Shown: positions 1-15,443, counted from the first letter of the stretch. The stretch is DNA of 64,000 nt from Flaccisagitta enflata (GCA_965153355.1 OZ231127.1:44020001-44084000), one strand, 5' to 3'. Notes: generated by a model from the letters alone, not told the origin. Made by a program: numbers and translations.

Positions 1-87
1 CGGTGTCAATGTGACAGCACTTTATGTGATAGCACTGTAGTAGTAATAATGGGAAATTTCTAGAATTGTTTTGACATGCATGAGAAA

Positions 88-132
88 GAAGAAAAGAAAG
101 ACAGAAAGAGAAAAAAGAAAGAGAGAAAGAAA

Positions 133-170
<38 letters not shown>

Positions 171-184
171 AAAGAAAGATAGAA

Positions 185-252
<68 letters not shown>

Positions 253-257
253 AAAGT
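88..257 (+). repeat. (GAAA)n microsatellite
   Basis: Tetranucleotide GAAA tract, interrupted at first and nearly pure from about 186. The Lys/Glu/Arg open frame across it is only repeat read-through. Confidence 0.95.
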
Positions 258-479
258 GGGGTAAAGAAGCGATTAGAATGTTAAAGAAAATGTGGATTGT
301 CGACGCAGGAGGGATTTATAAGGGACAAATACAAATAACGGGAAAAAAGGAAAAACAGAATGTGCAAAATTAAAGAAGGGAAAAGGAGAATTGAATTGGA
401 GAGAAAGAGAAAGAGAAAGCAGCAGAAGAAAAAGAGAGACATCTGCTGAAGAAAAATGATTGACCGGAATTGAATTTCC

Positions 480-625
480 GGCTAAAAAATCCCGAGTTGG
501 CATTCCGAGGACCGGCCGCCGGTGCCACCGATGCCGGTGCCGTCGGTGCCGAGGCGGCTGCCGGTGCCGCTGCGGCCGCCGATGGCACCGGTGCTGCCGG
601 CGACGCATTCCAGAGGCACGGAGGG
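480..625. other. GC-rich GGTGCC-type low-complexity patch
   Basis: An abrupt GC-rich island inside AT-rich DNA, built from imperfect GGTGCC/GATGCC/GGCTGC hexamers. Several frames stay open only because of this composition, giving Ala/Pro-rich or Arg/Cys-rich translations. It could be part of an exon or a CpG-rich regulatory patch, but no start, splice pair or recognisable domain supports either. Confidence 0.5.
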
Positions 626-1426
626 AGCCAAGAATGCATCCCACGGCGTAATTCTTCTTTTGCCTCGTAACAAACGGGGCTTCCATAGAATGTCTCGCAT
701 CAACCGACGCAATTAAGCCGTTGTATATTATCTCATCCTTTTGTTGTTGTTTTGCGCCGTTGTGCCATATGCATAAAAAGAGAGAGAGACTCGCTGAGGA
801 ACCCCCAACGCACATTAATTCTTTCTCCCTCCGTCATTATTTTTAATACGAAAACAATTTTCCAAAACCGCCGAGGCCATTTTTTTTTTCAGTGCGATAT
901 GGCGCAGTCCTAAGCGAAAAAGGCCCCGCGTCGGAGTCTAATGGCTTTGAATATGCCAAATATATTTACGAGAAACTTTCTTTTCTTTTCTCTTTTACGA
1001 TTTCTTGCGCTTCTTATCATGCGGGTGATGGTGGTGATGGTGGTGGTGGGGGTGTGGATGGAGATAGTAGGAAAGCCGAGTAGAGTAACTGTTTTACGAT
1101 TTTGTATTTCTTTGCGTTGTATGACGCGAAAAGTTATCTCATTTAAAGAGGCGTCTACATACTTTATTCTATATCGTAAAAATGCGAAGGCGCTCCTCCT
1201 CGCACTAACAATATTCATGTTTCTGCAGTACAGGGATAACATGTGAAAATGATTTGATTGCAGTTTCAAACAACTTTTACATAGCGTGCCCGATGTAAAA
1301 ATGAAGGGATGTCTTCACGTTTTAGGTATGTCTCACATGAGTTCACCTATCGTGCAATTGACCTTAATTGTAAGAATATTTCTAAAACGGCTATAACGCT
1401 AGCTCTACGTTCCCCCATCTCCTTCG

Positions 1427-1428
<2 letters not shown>

Positions 1429-1504
<76 letters not shown>

Positions 1505-1637
1505 CTTCAACCGGCATTTTCCCCGATCGCAGTCGGCATTCAAACTTTGCCAAGAATGAAACCAATCGCAACGCCAATCTTTGCAATGCATATTTTTCTT
1601 TCACTCTTTCTCTCCCCTCTCTCCTCTCTCCTCTCTC

Positions 1638-1718
<81 letters not shown>

Positions 1719-1853
1719 CTTCAACCGGCATTTTCCCCGATCGCAGTCGGCATTCAAACTTTGCCAAGAATGAAACCAATCGCAACGCCAATCTTTGCAA
1801 TGCATATTTTTCTTTCACTCTTTCTCTCTCCCCTCTCTCTTCTCTCCTCTCTC

Positions 1854-1931
<78 letters not shown>
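1429..1931. repeat. Tandem duplication of a 214-bp unit with (TC)n
   Basis: A (TC)n tract at 1429-1500 is followed by two copies of a 214-bp unit starting at 1501 and 1715. Each unit has about 110 bp of unique sequence (starting CATCCTTCAACCGGCATT) and then a (TC)n tract. The unique parts look identical by eye, so the duplication is recent or homogenised. Confidence 0.95.
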
Positions 1932-1933
<2 letters not shown>

Positions 1934-2224
1934 TTTACTTTTCTTTTGCCGGCCACGATGACCCTAACTCACTCCCCACTCAAGCAAGTATGATATGTGA
2001 TAGTATGTGCTCTAGCCCGGCCACTACGATCACTACCTAAGTGTCTTATTCAATGGACGTGTCTGTATTCACATTCAATCTTCTCTGTGTAATTCTATCT
2101 GAACAATTCTCTGGTTCTGTCTTTTTCCTCTCCGTGTCTATCTGTTTGTCTGTAATAAGTTTGTTTACATCATTCGCTTCGTGTCCATCTGTCTAATTTT
2201 ATCCGCTTTTTTTGTGTGTCCGAC

Positions 2225-2244
2225 TCTCTCTCACTCTCTCTGTG

Positions 2245-2333
<89 letters not shown>
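2225..2333. repeat. (TC)n microsatellite
   Basis: Dinucleotide TC tract with a few TGTC interruptions at its left end. Confidence 0.95.
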
Positions 2334-2337
<4 letters not shown>

Positions 2338-2508
2338 CTTTCCTCTTTTCCATGATCTCCATGGGGCCAAACCGACTTTAATACCGGCTCAAACAAAAAC
2401 TTTTTTCACTCTATCTTCTCAACTGGCCATGGACATTTCCTTTCACACAACATCTATTCATCGATACCTCGTTCATGTTGCCACTGACATGGAAGAAAAA
2501 GACAATCA

Positions 2509-2632
2509 TGAAGAAGAAGAAGAAGAAGAAGAAGAAGAGAAGAAGAAGAAGAAGAAGAAGAAGAAGAAGAAGAAGAAGAAGAAGAAGAAGAAGAAAAAGA
2601 AGAAGAAGAAGAAGAGGAGGAGGAAGAAGAAT
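2509..2632. repeat. (GAA)n microsatellite
   Basis: Purine-only GAA/AAG triplet tract of about 120 bp, preceded by the unrelated unique stretch 2334-2508. Confidence 0.95.
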
Positions 2633-3108
2633 CAAAAATGAAAAAAAAAAAAACAAGGAAAAAGAAAAAGATAACCGGATGGATCTACCGACGGATGCTA
2701 CAGTTGCTAGCTGAAAAAGGAGAAAATAAGGAAAAACAAACATTAGCTATAAATATCCATCGAGTTTTGATTCCCATTTTATTCATTATTAATCCGATTC
2801 AATGAATAGGGCGTTACTAAAAAAAGGAGGGCGTCCATTCTGGAACCATTTTTTGCTTTTTCTTTTCTCCAATGAAAGAGATAAAAAGAGTTTTCCTTTT
2901 TTTTCTTTTTATTTTCCATTTTGGAGCCGTCTTAGTATCACTTTTTTTCTTCTCCATTCAAAAATTCACCATCATCCTACTCCTGTAAGAAATTCCATTG
3001 ATATCCAGAATCTTCTTTACTTCTCATTTCCATAAGAATCGTGAAGATCTTCTCTCTTTTTATATCTTTCAGCCAAAATGGACGGCCTTCGCCCTTGCAC
3101 GATATTTG

Positions 3109-3109
<1 letters not shown>

Positions 3110-3204
<95 letters not shown>
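3110..3204. repeat. (GA)n microsatellite
   Basis: Pure GA tract. A complementary (CT)n tract lies 234 bp downstream, so the two could pair as a long imperfect stem. Confidence 0.95.
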
Positions 3205-3207
<3 letters not shown>

Positions 3208-3435
3208 CAGATAGACATATGTAAAGTAAGAAACATGAGAAATAAAAACACTAAAAGACAGTCCAGCGAAAAAGCAGGTTAAGACAGAAGCAGACCGCAA
3301 ACTAGAAAGACAAATTCTCGGCAGACAGAGAAAAGATAGAAAGAAAAGAAAACCCTCGCACACAGTGTTGCTACCGCTTGCATTAACTGAAATATTCCGT
3401 TGCTGTGTAAATACGACCCCAGGCCGGGTGAGCTG

Positions 3436-3438
<3 letters not shown>

Positions 3439-3527
<89 letters not shown>
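3439..3527. repeat. (CT)n microsatellite
   Basis: Pure TC tract in inverted orientation to the GA tract at 3110-3204. The open frame spanning both is low-complexity read-through. Confidence 0.95.
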
Positions 3528-3530
<3 letters not shown>

Positions 3531-3539
3531 GATAATATA

Positions 3540-6332
3540 CATGGTAAAATTGAGTTGGCCTTAAATCATGACCAAACAAAACATTGAGAGAAAATAGCAA
3601 AGAAATGAATAGGAAAGATAAACCAAAACTCCCACCCACAGGTTATGTCAGAAACATGTCAAGGGGTCATGTGAATGATTATATTTGCGAAAATGAATCT
3701 TCTCTACCTGAGCACTCAACATTACAATACAGATCGAAACGACGCGCCATCCCAGCTCAATTCACCATCTGAAGTTACAGGGTGACAGGTTTCTGTTATT
3801 GAGACAGATTACCTAAGTATCCTGGTTATTTCGTTCATCTTGGTAATTATGGTAAGAAATACTCGAATATTTGTTTTCTTTCCCCACCCATCGCTCCTCC
3901 GATTCACGCAAAATAAACAATAGAGTTTTCATTTCATCACGCTCACATGATTCGGTCCCGGAGCGGCTTGTTTCATCGCCTTTACCATATCTTTCATGGA
4001 GCTCCTAATCTTCCGTGACTTTTCAAAAGTCCTCTGCTAATTTGCATGACGTTGTGCAATGGTTATCCTAATTTCACGTATTTCCCGCCTAAGATTTTCC
4101 TGCTTTATGATTTCAAAACGCTTGGCAAAAAAAATGTACAGGCTTCTTAGTCTTATTGTCATGTCATTTTGTCCTTTTTGTCTTGTCCGATAAAAACACA
4201 AAAGACTATGATTATTTACTTGAACTTAAACTTGCGTACTCAAACCAAGACTGAAAAGCTAATGATCCCCATGAGTTTCTAGCTATTTTTCATCACCGCT
4301 GTGTCAGCATTATGAGACGTCTTGCTTGACTTTCTGTTTATGAGGCACTTCAACCCGTTGCGAACCCACTTAGAAAAGTTCCTGTTTATCATTATTCATT
4401 TCTTCTCTCCGTTTTTTTTTCGAGTTCTTGGTTTATAAAGGACACTCACATTGAGCGAGAATAACATACCCAGCATGCACTGGTAAATTTTGCCTCTTTA
4501 CCATTGATATGGTGCAGATCAGAAACGAACACTCGCTTTAATAATAGCCTAAAAGGCAGACTTGGCCTTTTTTTTTACAGAAATACTGAATGAGGCCCCG
4601 CCCGTCTACTGTTCCGCCCTTCCATCCATCCAAGACACTCGAGTTGAAAAAGTGTAAGATGGAGGTTTCTGCCCATGTCCAATCGTTTGGAACTGAAACT
4701 GGCCATGCATCCGGCCTTCTTCTTTCCAAAACCGAAGCGGTAAACACTAGATATCTGAATTAGTATTCCATTTTGAAGTTCGATATGTGCATAAATTTTG
4801 ATTTTTCTGGTGAAAACTGAAAGGATCCGGCCATAAATGAACCGGAGGTGGAATTTAGCAAAAAGCGAAAATAGGCACCGGCTGTTACTCTCATGATACC
4901 AGTTACTCAGCTAAGAAATGCCTTTCCGATGTGTAAGAATAAGAACGTGCCTTCACAAACGTTTACAACCCGGATCAACACTAAAACTTTAGTAAAAGGA
5001 GCAAGGCATGCCTTATTTTCATTACTCCATATGAAAATTAACAATTTAACATTCTAGGCCTAAGCAGGTTGTCTGAAGAGCGTCAATTTTATATTTTCCA
5101 CTCATTGAAGGATATTTTTTACAAATTGCAAACCTATTTAAACAAAGGAGTACAATAAAATTGACTCTAACCTGTGAAGATAGGGTGTTGAAAAATGTGA
5201 TATCGAAACAACCAAACTAATATACATAAAAGGATCATCATTCCAGACAAATGAATTCGTATTAATTTTCAAAACCATCTTGGATAAATGTTTGATAAAG
5301 ACAATAAACTGAAAAAAATATGTTGGAAGTGAACGTGTCTCCTCACTTTGTAAAGGGCATTGGCCGAGCTTTTTTAGAAAGTGATCATGAACTTATACTG
5401 GGTAATATTTCGTCGTGTATCACGTCAGAGCAGAGGATAATTGATCCGAATTAATGTCATTCGACCGGGAATCCGATCTGCTATCGACTAAGTCTTACTT
5501 CTCAAAATCTTTAAGTAAACAAAAGAATATAGAAAAATACAGGCGAAGAAGCCAGGAGACCAAGAAATCAGCCACATTTGGAGCGATCAAATTATTACAA
5601 AATGTTCGTAAGTCTACCATACGACTTTAAAAAATACGCACTTTTGGATGGTTAATTTTAGTTATGAGTTTTAGAAAAACTTATCAAAATCTAAAGTCAT
5701 TTAAAAGCCCTTAAAGAGTACCTTCATTTGGCGCCAATCTGGTATTGCTATCCTTTTTCATTTAGAAATGGCATTAGTTTAAGTGAAAACCTTGCCCATT
5801 TCAGTTTCGCAATCCTCATATGGGGCCTGGGATTGGTCTGAATTAAAAGATTTTTTTAAGTTAAAATAATTTTCATACCAGTTGATAAACAGGTGCGTCT
5901 TTTTTTTTAGCCGAGTGGTGAACATAAAAGATCATCCATTCATGTTGAAAACTAAGTTTGTAGCTATCCATCATTAGCAGTACATTCCTAGTTTGAGCGA
6001 ATCGAAGCAAGTCGCTTTTCTTAAGCGTACCAAAGCACGTCCAGCAGAAGTCTTGTCCAGCCGCCCGTCTGCCATGTACCTCCTCATAAGAAAAAATGGC
6101 CTAGTCACGTTAAGAAAGCGGGCGTGACCGAGTTCACGTGACGGAGTTAAATGGACACTAGAACAATCGCGTTCTCATTAATTAGACTCTATCATGATTT
6201 GTCTTATGCAGCTCTATCTGTTCTACAAAGGCTAACGCTATCACCCTCATGAAAAGTTATAATTTTCGCGTTTTGTAAACAAAAAGGCAAGCAAAAAGGT
6301 TTTTGGGATATAGTTATGATGAAAAACTACTT

Positions 6333-6335
<3 letters not shown>
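3540..6335. other. Unassigned AT-rich DNA
   Basis: About 2.8 kb without a long tandem repeat, a terminal-inverted-repeat element I could pair, or a credible exon. It could be intergenic or intronic. Part of 5700-5900 (a TTTGGCGCCAATCT motif and a GGGATTGG stretch) resembles the interiors of the TA-flanked MITEs found elsewhere in the window, but no ends were found. Confidence 0.5.

Positions 6336-6418
<83 letters not shown>
6336..6418. repeat. (TC)n microsatellite
   Basis: Pure TC tract. Confidence 0.95.
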
Positions 6419-6422
<4 letters not shown>

Positions 6423-6712
6423 CAGTGGAAACAGGCCCTCACGAATGGGGGAGAACAGAATGATGAAATAAATTCTCGTTGGTAATCTTTTAGCAATCAA
6501 AAAAGCAAAATGAAAAAAAGAAAAAGATAAACAAGGCCATGTTAAGATGGCAAAGATAGTAAGTTTTCTTGTTGGCATAACCGAAATTTAAAATCACATC
6601 TGTTTTCATTAGTATAACCCTCAATTTTTTGCCACCATTTTTTTGAAACTTTGGCGTAGTCTTTGATGTTGCATTACCAGGGTAGATTCCGTTATCAACC
6701 GACAAAGAAAAG

Positions 6713-6793
6713 CAGAAGAAGAAGAAGAAGAAGAAGAAGAAGAAGAAGAAGAAGAAGAAGAAGAAGAAGAAGAAGAAAAAGAAGAAGAAGAAG
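6713..6793. repeat. (GAA)n microsatellite
   Basis: Pure GAA tract ending next to a short family 1 terminus (6806-6825, TGTCTGCAACTAAAA). Confidence 0.95.
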
Positions 6794-6827
6794 ACGACAA
6801 TGAAAAAGTTGCGTGTCTGCAACTAAA

Positions 6828-6998
6828 ACAAGGCCGTATACATGAGCCGAAGTCGCGTGCGGGTGGGCAGGGGCAGTGATGAAACTGACCAACTAGACGG
6901 TTTGGCAGGAGCAGTAACCCCCAAATCGCCCATAAACGCCAAAAAAAGCTAAGCAAATACGGACGGACGGACCGACGGACCGACGGACCGACCATTTT
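6828..6998 (+). mobile_element. Family 1 hairpin element (HINE-like), 3' end lost
   Basis: Starts CAAGGCC and carries the S1 motif AAGTCGCGTGCGGGTGGGCAGG, a second GGCAGGAGCAGTAA motif, then a (GACG/GACC)n array ending near 6998. The usual 3' hairpin is missing. A bare 3' terminus of another copy sits just upstream at 6806-6825. Assigned to class III from its S1 sequence. Confidence 0.75.
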
Positions 6999-7048
6999 TC
7001 CAGTTTTCCTTCTCTTTTTCTTCCCTGCTTTATTTTGTTTCTTTTGTT

Positions 7049-7178
7049 TTAGTCGCATAGACACATAACTCCACACCTTGCATTGTCGGTCGATAGGTCG
7101 GTCCGTCTGTGTGAAATATTTTTTTTCAAATCTGGTAAATTCTACATTACTGCACCTGTCCAGCCGGCTTTGACTGAA
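7049..7178 (-). mobile_element. Degenerate family 1 hairpin element
   Basis: Begins TTTTAGTCGCATAGACACAT, a decayed hairpin, then CCACACCTTGC and a short GTCGGTC array. It lies head-to-head with the copy at 6828. The distal end resembles the CACCTGTCCAGCC-type end only weakly. Confidence 0.5.
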
Positions 7179-7192
7179 TTACCGATATCTGA

Positions 7193-7566
<374 letters not shown>

Positions 7567-7609
7567 CTTCATTTTTCCATTTTGTCTTTTTTTTCTTTCC
7601 TGCCTTTTT

Positions 7610-8342
7610 GGGCAGCGGCCCCGAAGGGGACGAAGTCCTGTAGAACACAGGGGGACTTTCGTTCGTTCGTCCGTGTGTTCGTTTGTTCGTCCCCCCCCAC
7701 CAGGCCCCTCAGGCCTCAAATCTGGCCTCTGAGACCTCAACTCTGGACTCTCAGGCCTCAAATCCAGCCTCTCAGGCCTCAAATCCGGCCTCTCAGGCCT
7801 CAAATCCGGCCTCTCAGGCCTCAAATCCAACCTCTCAGGCCTCAAATCCAACCTCTCAGGCCTCAAATCCAACCTTTCAGGCCTCAAATCCAACTTCTCA
7901 GGCCTCAAACCTGGCCTCTCAGGTCTCAAATTAGGCTTTTCTGGCTTCAAATTTAAATTCTCAGGCCTCAAACCTGGTCTCTCAGGCCTCCAGTCAGCTA
8001 TCTCAGCCTCAATTTATTTCTCTCAGGCTTCAATTCAGTCCTCTGACCTTTAAAGCCATAATCCAGCTCTCTCAAGCTTCAAGTTAGCCCTCTCAAGCTT
8101 CTGTTTGGCATTATAACGCCTTACATCAGCCCTCTTAGACATCAGTTTAGGCTTTTGAAGGCCTTCAGTCAGCCCTCTATAGCATCTCATGCACTTCTTC
8201 AGGCAGGACGAACGAAAGTCCCCCTGTGTTCTACAGGACTTCGTCCCCTTCGGGGCCGCTGCCCTGCTCCCCCTCACTTCAATTCACAATCACTCAAAGC
8301 AGGGCAACGGGTATCGCTGACCACATATTGCCCTTGGGCGAC
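7610..8342 (-). mobile_element. Fold-back element of family 2 (GGGCAGCGGCCCC)
   Basis: A 57-bp terminal inverted repeat (7610-7666 and 8208-8264) matches perfectly; it starts GGGCAGCGGCCCCGAAGGGG. Between the arms is a GTTC/GTCC stretch and about 15 copies of a 21-bp unit (GGCCTCAAATCCGGCCTCTCA type) over 7702-8040. Outside one arm is a 78-bp extension (8265-8342) ending in the small hairpin GCCC-TT-GGGC, also found at the same place in other copies. The opposite end adjoins (TTTC)n. No coding capacity; the Ser/Gln/Ala-rich frame is tandem-repeat read-through. Confidence 0.85.
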
Positions 8343-8825
8343 GTGTTTTATTTTAAGTTGAGGAATAGGAAAAAGAAATCTTTTGAACATTTTTCTGTTA
8401 AAGTGATTGTAAATATTTAAAAATTTTCTTTCATTTTTCTAAACCAATCCCCGATCTGTATCTCAAACGGTTTAGGAGCTAGAGCTTGTCAAATTTAAAT
8501 TCTAATTTGTGAAAATGCTCATTTTTGATTGGGATTGCAAACTGATAATGGCAATGTTTCTACTCATTCTTATGCCATTTCTAAACGAATAAAGCTAGAA
8601 TTGCCAGATTGGAGCCAAATGAAAGATCTTTTCAAGAGCTTTCTAATGGTCTAAGATTATTAGTTATTTTGAAATTCAATATGACGATTTTCCCTTTAAA
8701 AGTGCGGCTTTTTTATTGAGTGGAGTAGTACATAAACATTGATCATAGAGTGAAAGAGATTTTGAGAGGGACAGATAGAGATCGATCTTCATTCATTATT
8801 TCAGTAAACGCAGATAGTGGGAAAA
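8343..8825. other. AT-rich DNA resembling MITE interiors
   Basis: No gene seen. Phrases such as CCAATCCCCGATCTGTA and GGAGCCAAATGAAAG resemble the interior of the TA-flanked MITE at 36414, suggesting an old decayed relative. I could not pair terminal inverted repeats. Confidence 0.4.
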
Positions 8826-9010
8826 CAAGTGATGCCGGGTCACAAATTGTTACTGACAAGCGTGGGTGAGCAAGGCATACAACCCCCATTTATACCTCCC
8901 CCCACCTCCATCCCCACCCCAACACAGACAATCTTGCCTACAGCATCATAAATTCAAAACGCGATCACATGTAAAGACAGTAGACACTATCGCGGGACAC
9001 TAAGGCAGAA
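8826..9010 (+). mobile_element. Degenerate family 1 element, class I
   Basis: Starts CAAGTGATGCCGGGTCACA, preserving the 5' hairpin GTGAT...GTCAC seen in intact relatives at 45237 and 63209. It has the CCCCCATT/CCCCACC middle but neither a clear GACG array nor an intact 3' hairpin. Confidence 0.5.
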
Positions 9011-9329
9011 AAGAGAAAAAAAGGTTGTCCTTAGCACCTGATGGTGCTTCTTTTTGGAAGGGTTATGGTGAAAAAAACGCGATCACGCCCGCGTTTTGCC
9101 CACTTATCACGGTGTGGTTTTGGCTGACGACATATCTCCCGTCTGCCAGTCTGTTTGTCAATTACGCATTCGCGAGACGAGGCATGTCAGTTAGCCTTAC
9201 TTGGCTATGATTTCAGAGCCACCTCAAAGTCAGTCTGCAGTTGATCATGATTCTATCAGATTCGATTCGATTTGCAAATTGCATCCGGCATTCTCATCCT
9301 CTCAGAATGTAAAAGGCAAATGCAGAACT

Positions 9330-9330
<1 letters not shown>

Positions 9331-9364
<34 letters not shown>
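9331..9364. repeat. Short (GA)n tract
   Basis: GA dinucleotide tract of about 34 bp. Confidence 0.9.
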
Positions 9365-9370
<6 letters not shown>

Positions 9371-9808
9371 AAGGGAGAAAAGGGCAAAAAGCCGGCTCAG
9401 GTAGTTCGTTGACACTTGGCATCGCAGCTGCGAGCAAGATATGCAAATGGCATTTAACTGTAAGTTTCGTCACATCAACGTGAAGAGTCTAAGAGCCGTT
9501 ATATTCCGTTGCTTTTTCGGCAACTTACTTTATATCGCTCAGACGGGATTTAGCCAAAGGTCTATAAAGGACGACTGTGTGTGAGAGAAAGAGAGAAAGA
9601 CGAAACTGAATCGCTTTGCCGGTTGTTGTTTGCACAGAGTTTACTGAGGGCGTCTTGAAACAAAAGAAAGAACAGATATAGGGCAAAATCTGCAGCTGGC
9701 AACCCAAATTGTTCCCGTGAAGTAACATGTATTGTCTCAACTTCAACTGCCATCTGAGGTTTCTGCCTTTCGTCTCCAAATAAGTTGTCTGTCTTTTCAC
9801 CCTTACTA

Positions 9809-9811
<3 letters not shown>

Positions 9812-9877
<66 letters not shown>
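9812..9877. repeat. (TC)n microsatellite
   Basis: Pure TC tract. Confidence 0.95.
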
Positions 9878-9881
<4 letters not shown>

Positions 9882-9969
9882 GTAAAAAAAAATGATGAAA
9901 ATGATGAAAAACTTACCAGAATTGGATGATGGGATCCTTTGATGGGACAACTGGCACATATATGTTGTA

Positions 9970-9971
9970 GG

Positions 9972-10020
<49 letters not shown>
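9970..10020. repeat. (GTT)n microsatellite
   Basis: Pure GTT triplet tract. Confidence 0.95.
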
Positions 10021-10021
<1 letters not shown>

Positions 10022-11414
10022 ATTTCAGTTTAAGTCTCAATTTATCTTAATATTGTTTAGAATTGTTTGTCTTTGAGAATTCAGAAATTAGATTTGACGA
10101 TTCTTTTTATCAAATTTGAGAAAGTTGGAAATTGAGTTAATGCCGATTCGGTGGAAGCTGTAAAAGATTGTTTGACTGGTGCTACGGAGTTATGAAAAAA
10201 AGTGATTGCTGGACGTATGTTGAAAAAGATTCTCTCCGAAAAAAAATATGGAAAAATGTTCTTAGAGCGGATTTATTGAGACTAGAATGTTGAAACGATC
10301 CACTGAAAGAAGAACAAAAATTTCGTCACCTCGTCATCATGAAAAGCCGGTAAATATTGCGTCGAGTCAGGCAATATATAATTGATAGTTGATAAGAAAA
10401 AAAACGAGATTCGGTCCGGGCAAGATCAGGAGAAAGATGATGAAATTGATGACTCAAATGCCTACGTGGAAATTTTCTTTGCTCAAACTTAAGCCGGTTT
10501 TAACAAGTTTTTTTTCTTCAAGGAAGACTCGTCTCACGACTTGAAGGAGATGCGTCTTCCCATCCGGCATCTAAGGATATAAATGATGAACAGAATTTCA
10601 AGCCTATTTGCAAAGATGGGCTTTTTCATTGCCTCCTCCTCTCTTTTCTTTTTCTTTCTTCCTCTCTTCTCATCTCATATCAGCTGCAGTTTCTTTCTTC
10701 TCAACTCTTCCTCTTCCCGCGCCTCTCCACTCAACCTAAGCCAAGCTTCTTCCCGGCTTTTGTGCATTAGTTATGTAGAAATTGCCGAAAGCCAATGGGA
10801 AGATGAAAAAGTAAAACCAAGAAATCTTTAAGCCAATGGGGTTGCCCTAAGGAATGGTAATGGCACCTTCCGCCCAATAGTGGAGCACCTCTAACTGACC
10901 ATGAAAATCAAATGAACCAATGAGAAAGAAATATTCTAATGAGCCAGCTGTCTTGGGTTCCATAAAGACGATGAAGACAGATTCTAATTTTGGAACTAAA
11001 GAGCGCACTGCAACTGTTACTTTTTTCGCTGCAGAACGGTGCCATTTTGTGAAGGCGATTTTTTCAAACCAAAGGATGAGGAGGGGCGGAAAAAAAGAGA
11101 GGAAGAGAATAAAGAGCCTTGTAGTAGATTCTGGAACAGATGGTTTGAGTGTCCCTTGCTCCCTTTGTTTCGATGATCCGTTGCGATGAATTATTCAGAG
11201 AATCTGTCAAGTGTGGAGCTTAACTGTGACAACAGGTTAATCCCATCGGTGAGTTGACTAGTAAATGACTGCTTGGTAATCAAGCTGAAAGATAAAGACT
11301 GCGCAGCTTGGGCTCTTTCTTTATGCTCTTTGCACATAGACATAGGAATCAGTAAGCAGGACCCTTTTTCTACATTGCGACTAATAAGCCTTGGCTGTTT
11401 GCACCTCGCAGAAA
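10021..11414. other. Unassigned DNA
   Basis: About 1.4 kb with no recognised repeat. Two open frames (10583-10831 and 10920-11189, plus strand) are 82 and 89 codons long with no recognisable domain; I see no splice or promoter support and do not call them genes. Confidence 0.4.
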
Positions 11415-14089
<2,675 letters not shown>

Positions 14090-14640
14090 TGAGCAAAATG
14101 AGTTTGATGAGCTTAAACACTAAAAAATTACTAACCCAGACAACCAGCTATGCTCACTGACATATTTTCTTGCATTTGCATGTTCAAACATGTGTCAAAA
14201 CATTTACTTATTTATCCTATCTAAAATATAAAAAAACATGGGCTAAATGAGTTAGAATATTCAAAAACAATCATACAGATGAGCAGCTTTGCTCAAAAAC
14301 ATGTTTTTTTTTATTTTCATGTTCAGACACGTATCAAAACATTTATTTATCTATCCCATTTGAGATAGAAAAAAAACTGAGTTAATTGAGCTAAATGAGC
14401 TAGAATATTCGAAATCACCCACACAGATGAGCAGCTACGCCTTCTGATATGCTTTCTTGTATTTGAATGCTCAGGCAAGTATCAAAACAATCATTTATTT
14501 ATCCTATTTAAAATATAAAAAAAACTGAGCTAAATGAGCTAGAATACACCAAAAACACACTAACAGATGAGCAGCTATGCTCATAACCATGTTTTCTAGT
14601 ATTTCATCAATACACTCCTTTATTGATCCTACACAAAATC
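14090..14640. repeat. Tandem repeat with 140-148 bp unit, about four copies
   Basis: The motif AGATGAGCAGCT recurs near 14277, 14425 and 14565, with a decayed copy near 14140. Each is preceded by TGAGCTAAATGAGCTAGAATA-like sequence and followed by a CATGTTTT...TATTT segment. Copies are diverged, so this is an old minisatellite or satellite-like array. Confidence 0.75.
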
Positions 14641-15443
14641 ATAAGAAATAAAAAAAAAATTCGATTTGAATTTTTCATAAAATAATCATAAATAAAAATC
14701 ATAACTCAAAAAACATTTGTCGTAAAGCGCTCTGCTTGGCGCCAAATGAAAGAGAATTACCAAATATACTTTTTCCATCAATTTTATTTGAGAGCTTATT
14801 CGGATGATTAAGAGCCTCAGCTGCCTAATAAGAAAATGAAAACCATGCTTTTCTGGAATATGTCAAAAAGTCGAAGACTGACTTCGACTTTTTTCACGAT
14901 TATCTTATGCTGTGTGAAAATTATGAAATATAAACTATACAGTGCGACCCATCTAACGGTTGGAAATTTCACGGGGAATGTGAATCCCTACTTAAAACTT
15001 AGGAAATATCAATAAAAAGATGTATGGCAAAAAAAAAACTATTAAAAAGCTATTCTATATTTTGTCGATTTTAGCAATTTTGGAAGAACAGTTCGAAACT
15101 CAAATTGAAATTAATAATGGGTGTCTCCCTGAATTCAGAACCATTAGCTATTATGACCGAGTGTTTAATGCAGCTTACAACTGCCTCCCCAGTCCCCATA
15201 GTTTGTTGCTGTAACGAGCACATGCAGAAATTATCGGATAACAGTAAGCCTTTTTTTCCCTTCATTTTAGTGTGTTCTTTAAACCACATCTATCCTGAGG
15301 GGGAGGGGGAAGAGAGAGGGGGACTTAGTGTGGGTATTCGATTTCAAAGTTTCTGAAATGTCTTTGTTTCAACTTTGAACGTTGCTGACAGTTTTCTCCA
15401 TCTCTCTTTACTTTCACGCGCTACAAAGAGAAGCACGCTTCGT

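Noticed and set aside
1309-2040. Overlapping Ser-Leu and Arg-Glu open frames of 60-150 codons, as also at 11273, 18622, 47351 and 57003
   Set aside because: They are read-through of (TC)n/(GA)n tracts, open on both strands with no other content.
7692-8050. CRISPR-like regular array
   Set aside because: The 21-bp units are contiguous with no unique spacers and sit inside a fold-back transposon.
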